Below, piece by piece: positions 38,568 to 47,416 of a stretch of DNA of 64,000 bases (its first letter is position 1; each line of letters begins with the position of its first letter). Below the pieces are notes generated by a model, which was not told where the DNA came from, did no database searches, and saw only the letters and a program-made list of their open reading frames with translations. This DNA is from Candidatus Nucleicultrix amoebiphila FS5 (GTDB lineage Bacteria > Pseudomonadota > Alphaproteobacteria > Caedimonadales > Nucleicultricaceae): the NCBI RefSeq assembly GCF_002117145.1, contig NZ_CP008743.1, forward strand, positions 620,001 to 684,000, in the 5' to 3' direction. The translations under genes and the position numbers were made by a program.

Positions 38568-39911
38568 ATGCAAGAAAATGATTTTAAGCAGCTTATAGAA
38601 AATGCGCTAACGGAAGCTATGAAAAAGGGTATAGATGCAGCTGATGTTATTGCTTTTCACAAAAATACTGTGTCTGTCAATGTGCGCAATCAGGCTCTCG
38701 AGAAAGTGAAAAAAGCGTCCTCAATAGAGCTTGGACTACGTGTTTTTAAGGGAAAGCGCCAAGCTCTTGTTTCAACAACAGATACTTCTTTTGATTCCTT
38801 AGTGGACATGGCTCAACAAGCTGTGGACATGGTGAAGCATGTGCCAGAAGATCCTTATTGCGGGTTAGCAGAAAATTTTGCAAAAGCTGACCAAATTCCC
38901 TCTATAGATCTTTTTGACTCTACAGAATGTTCAATCGATGAGTTAATTGAACGAGCAAAAACATGCGAAGAAAATGCTCGTTCTATAAAAGGCGTTACCA
39001 ATATTGAAACATCAGGAACAACATTCTCTACATACTTAACTGGTGTTGCTAATAGTCATGGGTTTATGAACACTTATTCACAGTCTTCTCATCAAATATT
39101 CATAGGAGCTATTGCAGGGGAAGGACTCGACAAACAAATTGAATTTGATGGCACAAATCGCATCTATTTCAATGAACTTGAGGACCCCACAGCGCTCGGT
39201 AAAAGAGTTGCGGAAATGGCCGTTAAAAAATTGAATCCTCGAAAAATTTCCTCGCAAAAAGTTCCCGTTGTCTTCCATCCTCGTGTTGGTCAGAACATTA
39301 TCAATTACTTTGCTGAATCTATTAACGGACAAAAGGTCTGCCAAGCAGGATTGAGTTATTTACAACATGAGATGAATAAGCTCATCTTTTCGCCAGGTAT
39401 TACGATTGTTGATGATGCAACACGTGCTCGTGGACTTGCTTCATATCCAGTGGATGTAGAAGGCGTTTTACCTCAAAAAAGACTTCTCGTCGAAAAAGGC
39501 GTTTTAAAAAGTTGGTTGTTAGACACACGTTCAGCAATGAAAATGGAATTAAAATCAACAGGACATGCTGTGCGCACAACACGTAGTACTCCATCTCCAA
39601 CTTCTTCGAATTTATATTTAGAACCAGGACAGGTTTCTTTTGAAGATCTTATAAAATCCATTAAAAATGGTTTCTTTGTCACAGATCTTCTAGGGCATGG
39701 CTTTAGTTCTGTCACTGGTGATTATAGTGAAGGTGCGAGTGGCTTTTGGATTGAAAACGGTCAAATTTCTTACCCTGTACAACAAATTACCATCGCTGGA
39801 ACTTTTAAGGAGATGTTAAAAAACATTACAGTTGCTAATGATTTGAAATTTAACTATGCAACTAATACACCAACTTTTGTTATTGAGGGGATGACGCTTG
39901 CTGGCGTCTAA
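38568..39911 (+). CDS. pmbA: TldE/PmbA metalloprotease subunit
   Basis: 447-residue TldE/PmbA-family protein, the non-metal-binding half of the TldD-TldE protease that trims small modified peptides and toxins. It has the N-terminal AADVIAFHKNTVSVNVRNQALEKV and the C-terminal GYSEGASGFWIENG-like block (DYSEGASGFWIENGQISYPV). The partner TldD is not in the window. Ribosome site GAGGAAAG. It begins the plus-strand run into the lipid A genes, a common neighbourhood in alphaproteobacteria. Confidence 0.93.
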   Translation: MQENDFKQLIENALTEAMKKGIDAADVIAFHKNTVSVNVRNQALEKVKKASSIELGLRVFKGKRQALVSTTDTSFDSLVDMAQQAVDMVKHVPEDPYCGLAENFAKADQIPSIDLFDSTECSIDELIERAKTCEENARSIKGVTNIETSGTTFSTYLTGVANSHGFMNTYSQSSHQIFIGAIAGEGLDKQIEFDGTNRIYFNELEDPTALGKRVAEMAVKKLNPRKISSQKVPVVFHPRVGQNIINYFAESINGQKVCQAGLSYLQHEMNKLIFSPGITIVDDATRARGLASYPVDVEGVLPQKRLLVEKGVLKSWLLDTRSAMKMELKSTGHAVRTTRSTPSPTSSNLYLEPGQVSFEDLIKSIKNGFFVTDLLGHGFSSVTGDYSEGASGFWIENGQISYPVQQITIAGTFKEMLKNITVANDLKFNYATNTPTFVIEGMTLAGV

Positions 39912-39917
39912 AGTGCC

Positions 39918-41705
39918 ATGAACGGTATGAAGACGGAATCATCTTCACCAACTCAAAGCTTTTTTACGTCAACGCTTATAAAGCGTCTTATACAGAATTA
40001 CGCGCGTCCTTATTTTGGCCATCTTATATTAGCTGCAGTCACTATGATCATTGTCGCTTTAGCTTCTGTAGCACCAGCTAAGCTGATTGAACCCATTATT
40101 AATGATATATTTGTTGCTAAAAAAGCTACCATGCTTTTACCTGTCACACTTATGGTCGTGGGAGTTTTCCTCGTGAAAGGGATTGCAACCTATATAGAAT
40201 CTGTCTTAACGGGACATGTTGGTCAAAGAATTATTGCTGATCTTCAAAAAGATTTATTTAATCACCTGATACTAGATGACCTTGAGTTTTTTCAAAACAC
40301 CACAAGTGGTAACTTAGTTTCACATTTCACCAATGATGTAAATAAGCTTAATACAGCTGTAACAGGCACTCTCACTAACCTCTGTAAAGATGGATTAACC
40401 CTAATTTTCTTTATTTTACTCATGTTCTATCAAGATTGGTTGCTAGCTAGCATTGCTCTTTTTGTCTTGCCCATTGCCATTTTTCCCGTGATACGCATTG
40501 GCAAACGCATGCGCAAAGTTTCAGGCAATGTTCAAGAGGAAATGGCCGGTTTTACAAGTCTTCTCAGTCAAGCTTTTCAAGGTATGCGCTTAATAAAATC
40601 TTATGGGTTAGAAAAAATTGAAGCAAATCGAGTTTCTCACCACGTTGAACAGATTTTCTCACGTACACTCAAAGCTACACGCATGAAATCAGCTTCACAT
40701 CCTCTTATGGAATTTCTAGGAGGAGTCGCTATTGGCATAGTAATCCTCTATGGAGGGAATGAGGTTATTCAAGGCACGCAAAACCCAGGTGCTTTTTTCT
40801 CATTCATAACTGCTTTAATTATGACTTACGAACCCTTAAAACGCTTAGCTAATCTTAATGCTAACTTACAAGAGCAATTAGCCTCTGCTGAGCGTGTCTT
40901 TAAACTTATGGATCGCCGTCCTGGAATTGTCGATATAGAGTCAGCACAAGATATCAAAATCAACAAAGGTAAGATTGACTTTGAAAATATTGATTTTGCC
41001 TATAAAAAGCGTTCAGATGTTTTAAATAACATCACTCTCAGTATTCAAGCTGGAAAAACCACTGCTCTCGTTGGTCCCAGTGGGGGGGGGAAATCAACCC
41101 TGCTAAATCTCATCCCCAGATTTTACAACGTTACCAGAGGACAAGTAAAAATCGACGAACAAGACGTTTCTAAAGTAACTTTAAAATCTTTAAGGTCTTG
41201 CATTGCATTAGTGAGCCAAGAAATTATTCTTTTTGATGACTCTGTAAAAGCAAATATAGCCTTTGGACGACCAGGTGCCAGTGATGAACAGATAATTGAT
41301 GCAGCAAAAGCCGCTGCAGCCCATGATTTTATTATGGCGCTTCCTCAAGGTTATGACACTCAAATTGGTGAAAATGGAACTTCGCTTTCAGGAGGTCAAA
41401 GACAAAGACTCTCCATTGCCCGTGCCATGATAAAAGATGCGCCTATTTTGTTACTGGATGAGCCAACCTCTGCCTTAGACACAGCTTCGGAACAAAAAGT
41501 CCAAGAAGCTCTCAGAACTTTAATGAAGGGTAGAACAACGCTTATTATCGCCCATCGACTGTCAACAGTAAAAGATGCAGACCAAATTATTCTGATTGAT
41601 CAAGGTATCATTAAGGCCATAGGCACCCACAGTGAGCTTCTTAAAACCAGCAAGCAATATGCTTTACTTTCACAATCTCAACTCAGTGAAAAGGAGGTAG
41701 CTTAA
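39918..41705 (+). CDS. msbA: MsbA-type lipid A flippase ABC transporter
   Basis: Half-transporter of 595 residues. Six membrane helices (about 30-320) are fused to an ATPase with Walker A GPSGGGKST, signature LSGGQRQRLSIARA, Walker B ILLLDEPTSALD and the H-loop IAHRLST. Neighbouring lipid A genes support MsbA, which flips core-lipid A across the inner membrane. The Walker A glycines are coded by nine consecutive G bases (41082-41090), unusual in this AT-rich DNA. It overlaps the next gene by one base. Confidence 0.9.
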   Translation: MNGMKTESSSPTQSFFTSTLIKRLIQNYARPYFGHLILAAVTMIIVALASVAPAKLIEPIINDIFVAKKATMLLPVTLMVVGVFLVKGIATYIESVLTGHVGQRIIADLQKDLFNHLILDDLEFFQNTTSGNLVSHFTNDVNKLNTAVTGTLTNLCKDGLTLIFFILLMFYQDWLLASIALFVLPIAIFPVIRIGKRMRKVSGNVQEEMAGFTSLLSQAFQGMRLIKSYGLEKIEANRVSHHVEQIFSRTLKATRMKSASHPLMEFLGGVAIGIVILYGGNEVIQGTQNPGAFFSFITALIMTYEPLKRLANLNANLQEQLASAERVFKLMDRRPGIVDIESAQDIKINKGKIDFENIDFAYKKRSDVLNNITLSIQAGKTTALVGPSGGGKSTLLNLIPRFYNVTRGQVKIDEQDVSKVTLKSLRSCIALVSQEIILFDDSVKANIAFGRPGASDEQIIDAAKAAAAHDFIMALPQGYDTQIGENGTSLSGGQRQRLSIARAMIKDAPILLLDEPTSALDTASEQKVQEALRTLMKGRTTLIIAHRLSTVKDADQIILIDQGIIKAIGTHSELLKTSKQYALLSQSQLSEKEVA

Positions 41706-42394
41706 TGAAGCAAAAATTGAAGCAACTTGTAAAAAAAACTTGGTTCCTGAAATTTTTATGTTGGGTCGCTGCTCGATATATTGGGTTTGTTTATAATACA
41801 ATACAATGGAAAAGAATTGGTTTTGAAAACATACAACCTCTTTGGGATTCGAAAGAACCAATCATTGTTTGTTTCTGGCACAATCGCTTAATGATGACCT
41901 GTTTTGCATGGGAGAGTGAGAAGCCTTTTCACATGTTAATTTCAGCACATCCTGATGGCCAGCTTATAGCTGGAACTGTTGCCCATTATGGCATAAGGAC
42001 GATTGCTGGCTCTTCTTCAAAAGGGGGAGCTCAAGCCTTGAGATCGATTTTAAAGGTTTTAAAGAATGGGCATGCTATAGGCATTACGCCCGATGGTCCA
42101 AGAGGACCAAGATTTAAGGTAGCAGAAGGCCTCTTAACAATTGCACGCTTGTCAGGTGCAAAAATAATCCCCGTTACTTTTGCTGTTTCGCGACGCAAAC
42201 TATTATCTTCTTGGGATCGTTTGGTATTACCATTTCCATTCGGTAAAGGTGTGTTGATGTATGGTTCACCCTTCACTTTACCATCTCATCTAAATAAAAA
42301 TGAGATGGAAGAAGTCCGTGTGAATTTTGAAAGAGAGCTTACGCAGCTCGTCCATAAAGCCGACGGAATGGTCGGTCGTGACCCCGTCATTTAG
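41705..42394 (+). CDS. DUF374 lysophospholipid acyltransferase-family protein
   Basis: 229 residues of the DUF374 branch of the LPLAT acyltransferases. The motif region VCFWHNRLMMTC and the ITPDGPRGPRFKVAEG block are characteristic. One N-terminal hydrophobic helix anchors it at the inner membrane. The family lies beside waaA and lpxK in many alphaproteobacteria and probably acts in lipid A or phospholipid acylation, but a defined reaction is not known to me. Ribosome site GGAGG inside the end of msbA. Confidence 0.88.
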   Translation: MKQKLKQLVKKTWFLKFLCWVAARYIGFVYNTIQWKRIGFENIQPLWDSKEPIIVCFWHNRLMMTCFAWESEKPFHMLISAHPDGQLIAGTVAHYGIRTIAGSSSKGGAQALRSILKVLKNGHAIGITPDGPRGPRFKVAEGLLTIARLSGAKIIPVTFAVSRRKLLSSWDRLVLPFPFGKGVLMYGSPFTLPSHLNKNEMEEVRVNFERELTQLVHKADGMVGRDPVI

Positions 42395-42399
42395 GAAAT

Positions 42400-43671
42400 A
42401 TGGTTATGTTGCCTCTTTATCGTTTTATCTCAAAAACTATTGCCCCCTGGTTCATTCAACAGACGCTTGCTGAGCGAATTAAGAAGGGCAAGGAATTGCC
42501 TGAAAGAATCCCTGAGCGTAAAGGATATTCCTCACGCCCTCGTCCTGAAGGAAGTCTGATATGGATTCACTCTGCTAGTGTAGGTGAAGCTCAAATCGCT
42601 CTCACTCTCATTAAAAACATTACTAAGTTAAGACCGGAGATCAAGTTTCTTGTAACTTCGGTCACTGTCACTTCGGGACAAATGTTAGTAAAACAGTTAC
42701 CTTCTCAGGCTATTCATCAGTTTATTCCTTTTGATGTCCCCCAATGGGTGAACAAATTTTTAGATACTTGGAAGCCAAATCTTGCCATTTGGATTGAATC
42801 TGAATTATGGCCTAACTTTATTGAGGCTGTGCACGCACATAATATTCCTCTTTTATTGATTAATGGACATCTTTCCGATAAATCATTCAAACGTTGGGGT
42901 TTTGCTCGAGGTTTTATTCGCCCTCTTCTAGAAAAGTTTTCATCTCTTATGGTTCAATCCTCTGAACAAGTGCAACGATTTAAAAGTTTAGGTGGCGTAA
43001 ACCCTATTGCTACCGGTAATTTAAAATTTGCTGCAGCTCCTTTAAAATGTGATTTAAAAAAATTGAAGGAGTTTAAATCTATTGTTGGCAATCGACCTTT
43101 TTGGGTCGCAGCAAGCACTCATGATGGTGAAGAAATTTCAATTATAAAGGCCCATCAACGTGTGAAAAAATCTTTCAATAACATATTAACTGTCATTGTT
43201 CCAAGGCATCCAGAAAGAGGTCCTACGCTCAAAGCTATGATGAAGCAATACGGTCTAAAAGTTGCTTGTCGATCAACGAATGATAAACTACTCAATACCG
43301 ATGAAATTTATTTGGCAGATACGCTGGGTGAGCTTGGATTATTTTATAATGCAGCAAACATTGTTTTTGTAGGAGGATCTCTCATTTCCATTGGCGGACA
43401 TAACATTATAGAGCCTGCACGTCTCAATTGTGCAATTCTCCATGGACCTCATATGCATAATGCTCGTTCAGTCTCTGTCCTTTTTGCCAAAGCTCAAGGA
43501 AGCCTCGAGATCAGTGATGAGCAAACTTTAGCGGAAGCTATAGAAAGTTTATTGCGCAATGAAAGTCTTCGAAATACGCTCGCTAAAAATGCTCTAAGAG
43601 TCGCTGAATCCGAAGATCAAGCTATGACTCGCGTAATAAAAACACTCAATCCATTTTTGAAAAACTTATAG
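42400..43671 (+). CDS. waaA: Kdo transferase WaaA
   Basis: 3-deoxy-D-manno-octulosonic acid transferase attaching Kdo to lipid IVA; 423 residues, normal length. It has IHSASVGEAQIA, the GT-B region NLAIWIESELWPNFI, NLKFAAAP, and the C-terminal FVGGSLISIGGHNIIEPA. An ATG at 42406 (third codon) has better spacing to AGGAA than the ATG at 42400, so the start may be two codons later. Confidence 0.94.
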   Translation: MVMLPLYRFISKTIAPWFIQQTLAERIKKGKELPERIPERKGYSSRPRPEGSLIWIHSASVGEAQIALTLIKNITKLRPEIKFLVTSVTVTSGQMLVKQLPSQAIHQFIPFDVPQWVNKFLDTWKPNLAIWIESELWPNFIEAVHAHNIPLLLINGHLSDKSFKRWGFARGFIRPLLEKFSSLMVQSSEQVQRFKSLGGVNPIATGNLKFAAAPLKCDLKKLKEFKSIVGNRPFWVAASTHDGEEISIIKAHQRVKKSFNNILTVIVPRHPERGPTLKAMMKQYGLKVACRSTNDKLLNTDEIYLADTLGELGLFYNAANIVFVGGSLISIGGHNIIEPARLNCAILHGPHMHNARSVSVLFAKAQGSLEISDEQTLAEAIESLLRNESLRNTLAKNALRVAESEDQAMTRVIKTLNPFLKNL

Positions 43672-43679
43672 GGACTTCA

Positions 43680-44630
43680 ATGAAAGCACCCAAGTTTTGG
43701 CATAAAAGAGATTCAATTCGAGGACTTCTTCTTATCCCCATAGCGATTTTTTACAAATATTTCAGCACTTTTTATCGTTCTAAAATTAAAGCCAGTAAAC
43801 TTCCTATTCCTGTAATTTGTATTGGAAACGTGGTTATTGGAGGTGCAGGAAAAACACCCGTCGCAATTGCCATCTATGATCTTTTAAGGAACATGGGAAT
43901 AAAACCACATTTCCTCACTCGCGGATACAAGGGAAAAATGAGAGGCCCTCTCTTGGTAGATCCTTACATCCATACTTTTGAAGATGTTGGTGATGAACCC
44001 TTATTGCTGGCTAAAAAAGGTCCCACGTGGGTCTCTGCTGATCGCGTTGAGGGGGCAAAATCAGCTTTAGCGAATGGAGCAGAAGTGATTATTATGGATG
44101 ATGGGTTTCAAAATCCATATCTTCACAAAGATATAAATATACTTGTCATTGATGGATCCTATGGTTTGGGGAGTGGAAGACTCTTTCCAGCCGGTCCTTT
44201 ACGTGAGTCCTTGGCCAGTGGTTTATCTAGAGCACAAGCAGTTATTATCGTTGGTGAGGGTTGGCAACATCAACCTTTTAAAATACCAACTTTTTATGCT
44301 CATGCTCAATTAGATCCCAATATCCTTAAAACATTAAAGACTTTAAAATTATGCGCCTTTGCAGGAATAGGAAATCCTGAAAAATTCTTTACCTCTTTAA
44401 GAAACGCTGGTCTTCATGTACTTGATACTTTTTCATTTAGTGATCACCACCCTTATATCCCAGAAGAATTGAATCGTTTGGTAGGAGGAGATTTAACAGT
44501 AGTTACAACCACAAAAGATTACGTACGTATTCCTGAGCCTTGGTCAAAGAAGATAACCCCTATCTCGATGGACATTAAATTTAATGATCCTCATAAGCTC
44601 ATGAAGGTACTTGAAAGAGTATTGATATGA
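43680..44630 (+). CDS. lpxK: Tetraacyldisaccharide 4'-kinase
   Basis: Phosphorylates the 4' position of the lipid A precursor. 316 residues, membrane-associated. The Walker A-type loop is GNVVIGGAGKTPVAIAI and the second conserved block is IIMDDGFQNPYLHKDINILVIDG. Also present: AFAGIGNPEKFF and FSDHHPY. ATGA overlap with lpxL shows tight coupling within the waaA-lpxK-lpxL run. Confidence 0.95.
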   Translation: MKAPKFWHKRDSIRGLLLIPIAIFYKYFSTFYRSKIKASKLPIPVICIGNVVIGGAGKTPVAIAIYDLLRNMGIKPHFLTRGYKGKMRGPLLVDPYIHTFEDVGDEPLLLAKKGPTWVSADRVEGAKSALANGAEVIIMDDGFQNPYLHKDINILVIDGSYGLGSGRLFPAGPLRESLASGLSRAQAVIIVGEGWQHQPFKIPTFYAHAQLDPNILKTLKTLKLCAFAGIGNPEKFFTSLRNAGLHVLDTFSFSDHHPYIPEELNRLVGGDLTVVTTTKDYVRIPEPWSKKITPISMDIKFNDPHKLMKVLERVLI

Positions 44631-45538
44631 AAGCTTTCTTAAAATTGATTGGGCAGTTTTTTGAAGTCGTTGCATTTTGTGTGATTGTGGGTATTTTCTA
44701 CTGCCTGACTTTTCGAACATCATCAGCCTTAGGAAGTTGGCTGGGACGTCATATTGGCCCTATATTGGGAGCCAACAAACGAGTTCGAAGAAACCTCAAA
44801 CTTGCACTCCCAGAATTGTCATCCATAGAGCATGATGCAATTATTAAAGGCATGTGGGATAATTTAGGACGCACCTTTGCTGAATATCCTCATTTACACA
44901 AAATTGATATTTTTGGGCCTGCGAGTCCCGTGAAAATTGAAGGATTAGAGATTTTAAAAAAGCTCAAAAAATCTCATAAGAGTGTTATTTTCGTTCTTGG
45001 TCATTTAGCAAATTGGGAATTTGCTACTCTGCCTGCAAAACAAAAAGGGTTTAAAATTGCTCAAGTCTATCGACGCGTCAATAACCCCTTTATTTCTAAG
45101 CTTGTGCGTCGCATCCACGGTAATCTCGTTGATGAACTCGTTGAAAAGGGGGCTGATGGCGCAAGACAACTTATTGACGTCATACAGCGGGAAGAGCATT
45201 TAAGCGTGCTCATGGATCAAAAAATGAATGAAGGTCTTCCAATTCCCTTTTTTGGTTACCCAGCCATGACTGCTCCTGCTATTGCGAGGTTAGCTGTTAA
45301 ATATAAATGCCCGATTCTGCCTGTACAGGTTGTTCGTACCGATAAAACTCACTTTCTTGTGACTTATCATTCCCCAATATTACCAGATAAGCCTGTAGAA
45401 AGACTTTTAAGTGAGATCAACGCATCGATAGAAACTTGGATCAGAGCCCATCCTGACCAGTGGTTTTGGCTTCACAGGCGCTGGCCCAATGAAGTCTATA
45501 CGCAGTCAGAGAAATTTTTACACAGACTTGAAAAATAA
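44627..45538 (+). CDS. lpxL: Lipid A late acyltransferase (LpxL/HtrB family)
   Basis: Adds a secondary acyl chain to Kdo-lipid A. 303 residues with one N-terminal membrane helix and the catalytic HxxxxE in LGHLANWEFA; later blocks include LMDQKMNEGLPIPFFG and HPDQWFWLHRRWP. LpxL versus LpxM cannot be told by sequence reading alone. It is the last gene of the lipid A run; tRNA-Gly follows 53 bases later. Confidence 0.9.
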   Translation: MKAFLKLIGQFFEVVAFCVIVGIFYCLTFRTSSALGSWLGRHIGPILGANKRVRRNLKLALPELSSIEHDAIIKGMWDNLGRTFAEYPHLHKIDIFGPASPVKIEGLEILKKLKKSHKSVIFVLGHLANWEFATLPAKQKGFKIAQVYRRVNNPFISKLVRRIHGNLVDELVEKGADGARQLIDVIQREEHLSVLMDQKMNEGLPIPFFGYPAMTAPAIARLAVKYKCPILPVQVVRTDKTHFLVTYHSPILPDKPVERLLSEINASIETWIRAHPDQWFWLHRRWPNEVYTQSEKFLHRLEK

Positions 45539-45542
45539 GCTC

Positions 45543-45570
45543 TTGCAAAAATATAGCACTTGCGTATTAT
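45543..45570 (+). promoter_or_regulatory. Possible promoter of tRNA-Gly
   Basis: TTGCAA (45543-45548, 4 of 6 to the -35 consensus) and TATTAT (45565-45570, 5 of 6 to the -10) are separated by 16 bases and lie about 20 bases before the tRNA 5' end. Read-through from lpxL is the alternative. Confidence 0.4.
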
Positions 45571-45591
45571 CCGTCCATAATTCCTCGAAAA

Positions 45592-45666
45592 GCGGGCGTA
45601 GCTCAGGGGTAGAGCACAACCTTGCCAAGGTTGGGGTCGAGGGTTCAAATCCCTTCGCCCGCTCCA
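45592..45666 (+). tRNA. tRNA-Gly(GCC)
   Basis: Complete cloverleaf. The acceptor stem GCGGGCG pairs with CGCCCGC, followed by discriminator T and an encoded CCA (45664-45666). The D arm is GCTC-loop-GAGC, the anticodon stem CAACC/GGTTG has loop TTGCCAA (anticodon GCC at 45624-45626), and the T arm is GAGGG-TTCAAAT-CCCTT. 75 bases including CCA. Confidence 0.98.
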
Positions 45667-45766
45667 ATTTTAGTCAATATTCTTCTAAGTGACTGCTTGT
45701 CGCTTGCCGTAGCTAAAATTTATAAGAATAGATAAAATAGCATTTAGCCATTTTAAGGAAACGCAC

Positions 45767-46612
45767 GTGTTAACAAGACTGCAAGTGAGTGGTACAACTC
45801 TATATGGGCTAGGCGTTTTATTATTTGCTGTAAATGACGCTTTGCTAAAAATGCTCAGTCAGAAGTACGCTAGTTATGATATTATTTTTTTTCGTAGTTT
45901 TTTTGGCGTATTGTTGATCTTCGGTGTGCAAGTCCTGAGAGGACAGTTAGCGTCTCTAAAAACAGACCGAGCATGGGTCATGACTCTTCGCAGTCTTTTT
46001 GGTTTTTTGAGTATCTATTTTAGCATAAAATCATTAGTTGGGCTTGATCTAGCCAGCTATAATATTTATTATCACATGGCACCCCTTTTAATTGCTGCTC
46101 TTTCCATCTTGTTTCTCAAAGAAAAACCCACAAAAGGCATTCTCATTGCCCTGCTTGTTGGTTTCTCTGGTGTTATTATTTCATTTCGTGGAGGATTAGG
46201 ACCTTTTGATATTTATAAAGGATATGTCATTCTAGGAGCACTTTTTTGGGCTCTTTCCCTATTACTTATTAAATTTCTGTCGGCAAAAGCCACGACCGAA
46301 GCCATTCTTTTTTACACTGCCCTTTTCAATATGGCTGTTGCCGTTCCTTTTGTTAAAAATTATAATATTTCTTTTATTGAATGGTCCTATTTTCTTATTC
46401 CTACAGTTGTTCACTCTCTCGCTTTTTTATTTATTATTGAAGGTATTAAACGCTCTAGCTTGGTTTCTGTAGCTCCTTTAGAATATACAGGTGTCGTTTG
46501 GACGTTGATCTTAGGTTATATTTTTTGGCATGAATTGCCTGATGTATGGATGTTCATAGGAGGAGTACTCATCATTCTCGCTAGTTTTAAAGCCCTGCGT
46601 AAAAATCATTAA
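45767..46612 (+). CDS. DMT-family (EamA) transporter
   Basis: Ten-helix EamA-type permease of 281 residues. Two homologous halves end in LKEKPTKGILIALLVGFSGVIISFRGG and VAPLEYTGVVWTLILGYIFWHELP. Similar carriers transport amino acids, S-adenosylmethionine or nucleotide precursors in intracellular alphaproteobacteria; the substrate here is unknown. The start is GTG with AAGGAAA about 7 bases upstream. It is only distantly similar to the DMT gene at 16630. Confidence 0.85.
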   Translation: MLTRLQVSGTTLYGLGVLLFAVNDALLKMLSQKYASYDIIFFRSFFGVLLIFGVQVLRGQLASLKTDRAWVMTLRSLFGFLSIYFSIKSLVGLDLASYNIYYHMAPLLIAALSILFLKEKPTKGILIALLVGFSGVIISFRGGLGPFDIYKGYVILGALFWALSLLLIKFLSAKATTEAILFYTALFNMAVAVPFVKNYNISFIEWSYFLIPTVVHSLAFLFIIEGIKRSSLVSVAPLEYTGVVWTLILGYIFWHELPDVWMFIGGVLIILASFKALRKNH

Positions 46613-46657
46613 GAATATCTTGTCGTATACGTTTTAGCAGTGTACAAGGATTTATAA

Positions 46658-46744
46658 ATAAAAGCAGGAACGATCTTCACACACATTATTTTTTCTAACA
46701 TTCTTATCTTTTTTATCCTGACAACACAAAGTCAAGCCAGTGAT
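46658..46744 (+). other. In-frame signal-peptide extension of the NlpC-like gene, starting at ATA
   Basis: Directly after a TAA stop (46655-46657), 29 in-frame codons lead into the next gene. Read from the ATA at 46658 they give a perfect export signal: a Lys at position 2, then IIFSNILIFFIL, then TTQSQA before SDLFE. AAGGA (46646-46650) lies 7 bases before the ATA. There is no ATG, GTG or TTG in this stretch. Either ATA is used as start or it is a mutated ATG. Confidence 0.55.
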
Positions 46745-47416
46745 TTGTTTGAGAAAACAACACTTCCTCACACGGGGTTTAAAAAAGCTTATCAACGCCT
46801 TATAATGGATTGTGAAAGTAGCTCTTCTTGTAATATTTACTCAGATGAAAATTACCTCAATTCTCGACAACACTCTTATCGAGTCAATTGTTATGGATTA
46901 GTTACAAAATTGGTAGATCAAGTTGAACCAAAAGCTCTTCTCGAACTCAATCGACATATCAATACTATTGGAAAAATGCGTCCTTCTTTAGACTCTCAAG
47001 GTCTCCCCGCGCCCTTGCATTACGTTGATTTTATTTCGCAGCTTGAAAAAGGCACTCAAAAAAGCAGACACTGGCAAGCAATACCATCAGTTTTCTCTCT
47101 TAAAAAAGGAGATATCATTGCTTACACAACTCATAAAACAGATCAATATGTAAAACGCTGTTCAGGTCAACATATGATGATTGTTATAGACGAATATTAT
47201 AGAACAGAAAAATGCTTGTGGTTAAAAATCCTTGACTCTACACAATCTCCTCACGGTTTATGTGACCAACGTACAAAGACACTAAGAGGCGTTGGCACAG
47301 GTATTATTGGCATTCAATTTAATAAGCACGGAAAACCCTACGCTTTGAAATGGTCAGTGTATCAAAAGGGTGCACTGAAAAGGTATATCAAAATTGTTCG
47401 ATTGATTGATCTATAG
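46745..47416 (+). CDS. NlpC/P60-like (papain-fold) hydrolase candidate, exported
   Basis: The conventional start is a TTG at 46745 (223 residues), but it has no ribosome site and would discard the signal peptide encoded just upstream (see 46658). With that extension the product is 252 residues. The Cys-His-Asp pattern of NlpC/P60-type peptidases is visible: SYRVNCYGLV (Cys), then KKGDIIAY, GQHMMIVID (His) and LDSTQSP (Asp). That suggests cell-wall or amide hydrolysis outside the cytosol. No SH3 or LysM domain is present. The family match is by pattern, not by a full recognised homologue. Its end overlaps the convergent lnt gene by 6 bases. Confidence 0.6.
   Translation: MFEKTTLPHTGFKKAYQRLIMDCESSSSCNIYSDENYLNSRQHSYRVNCYGLVTKLVDQVEPKALLELNRHINTIGKMRPSLDSQGLPAPLHYVDFISQLEKGTQKSRHWQAIPSVFSLKKGDIIAYTTHKTDQYVKRCSGQHMMIVIDEYYRTEKCLWLKILDSTQSPHGLCDQRTKTLRGVGTGIIGIQFNKHGKPYALKWSVYQKGALKRYIKIVRLIDL

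Noticed and set aside
45489-45692. 67-codon plus-strand frame
   Set aside because: It runs through the end of lpxL and the complete tRNA-Gly; chance frame over a structured RNA gene.
45666-45720. Inverted repeat AATTTTAG/CTAAAATT after the tRNA
   Set aside because: AT-only arms and a 39-base loop; not a credible terminator.
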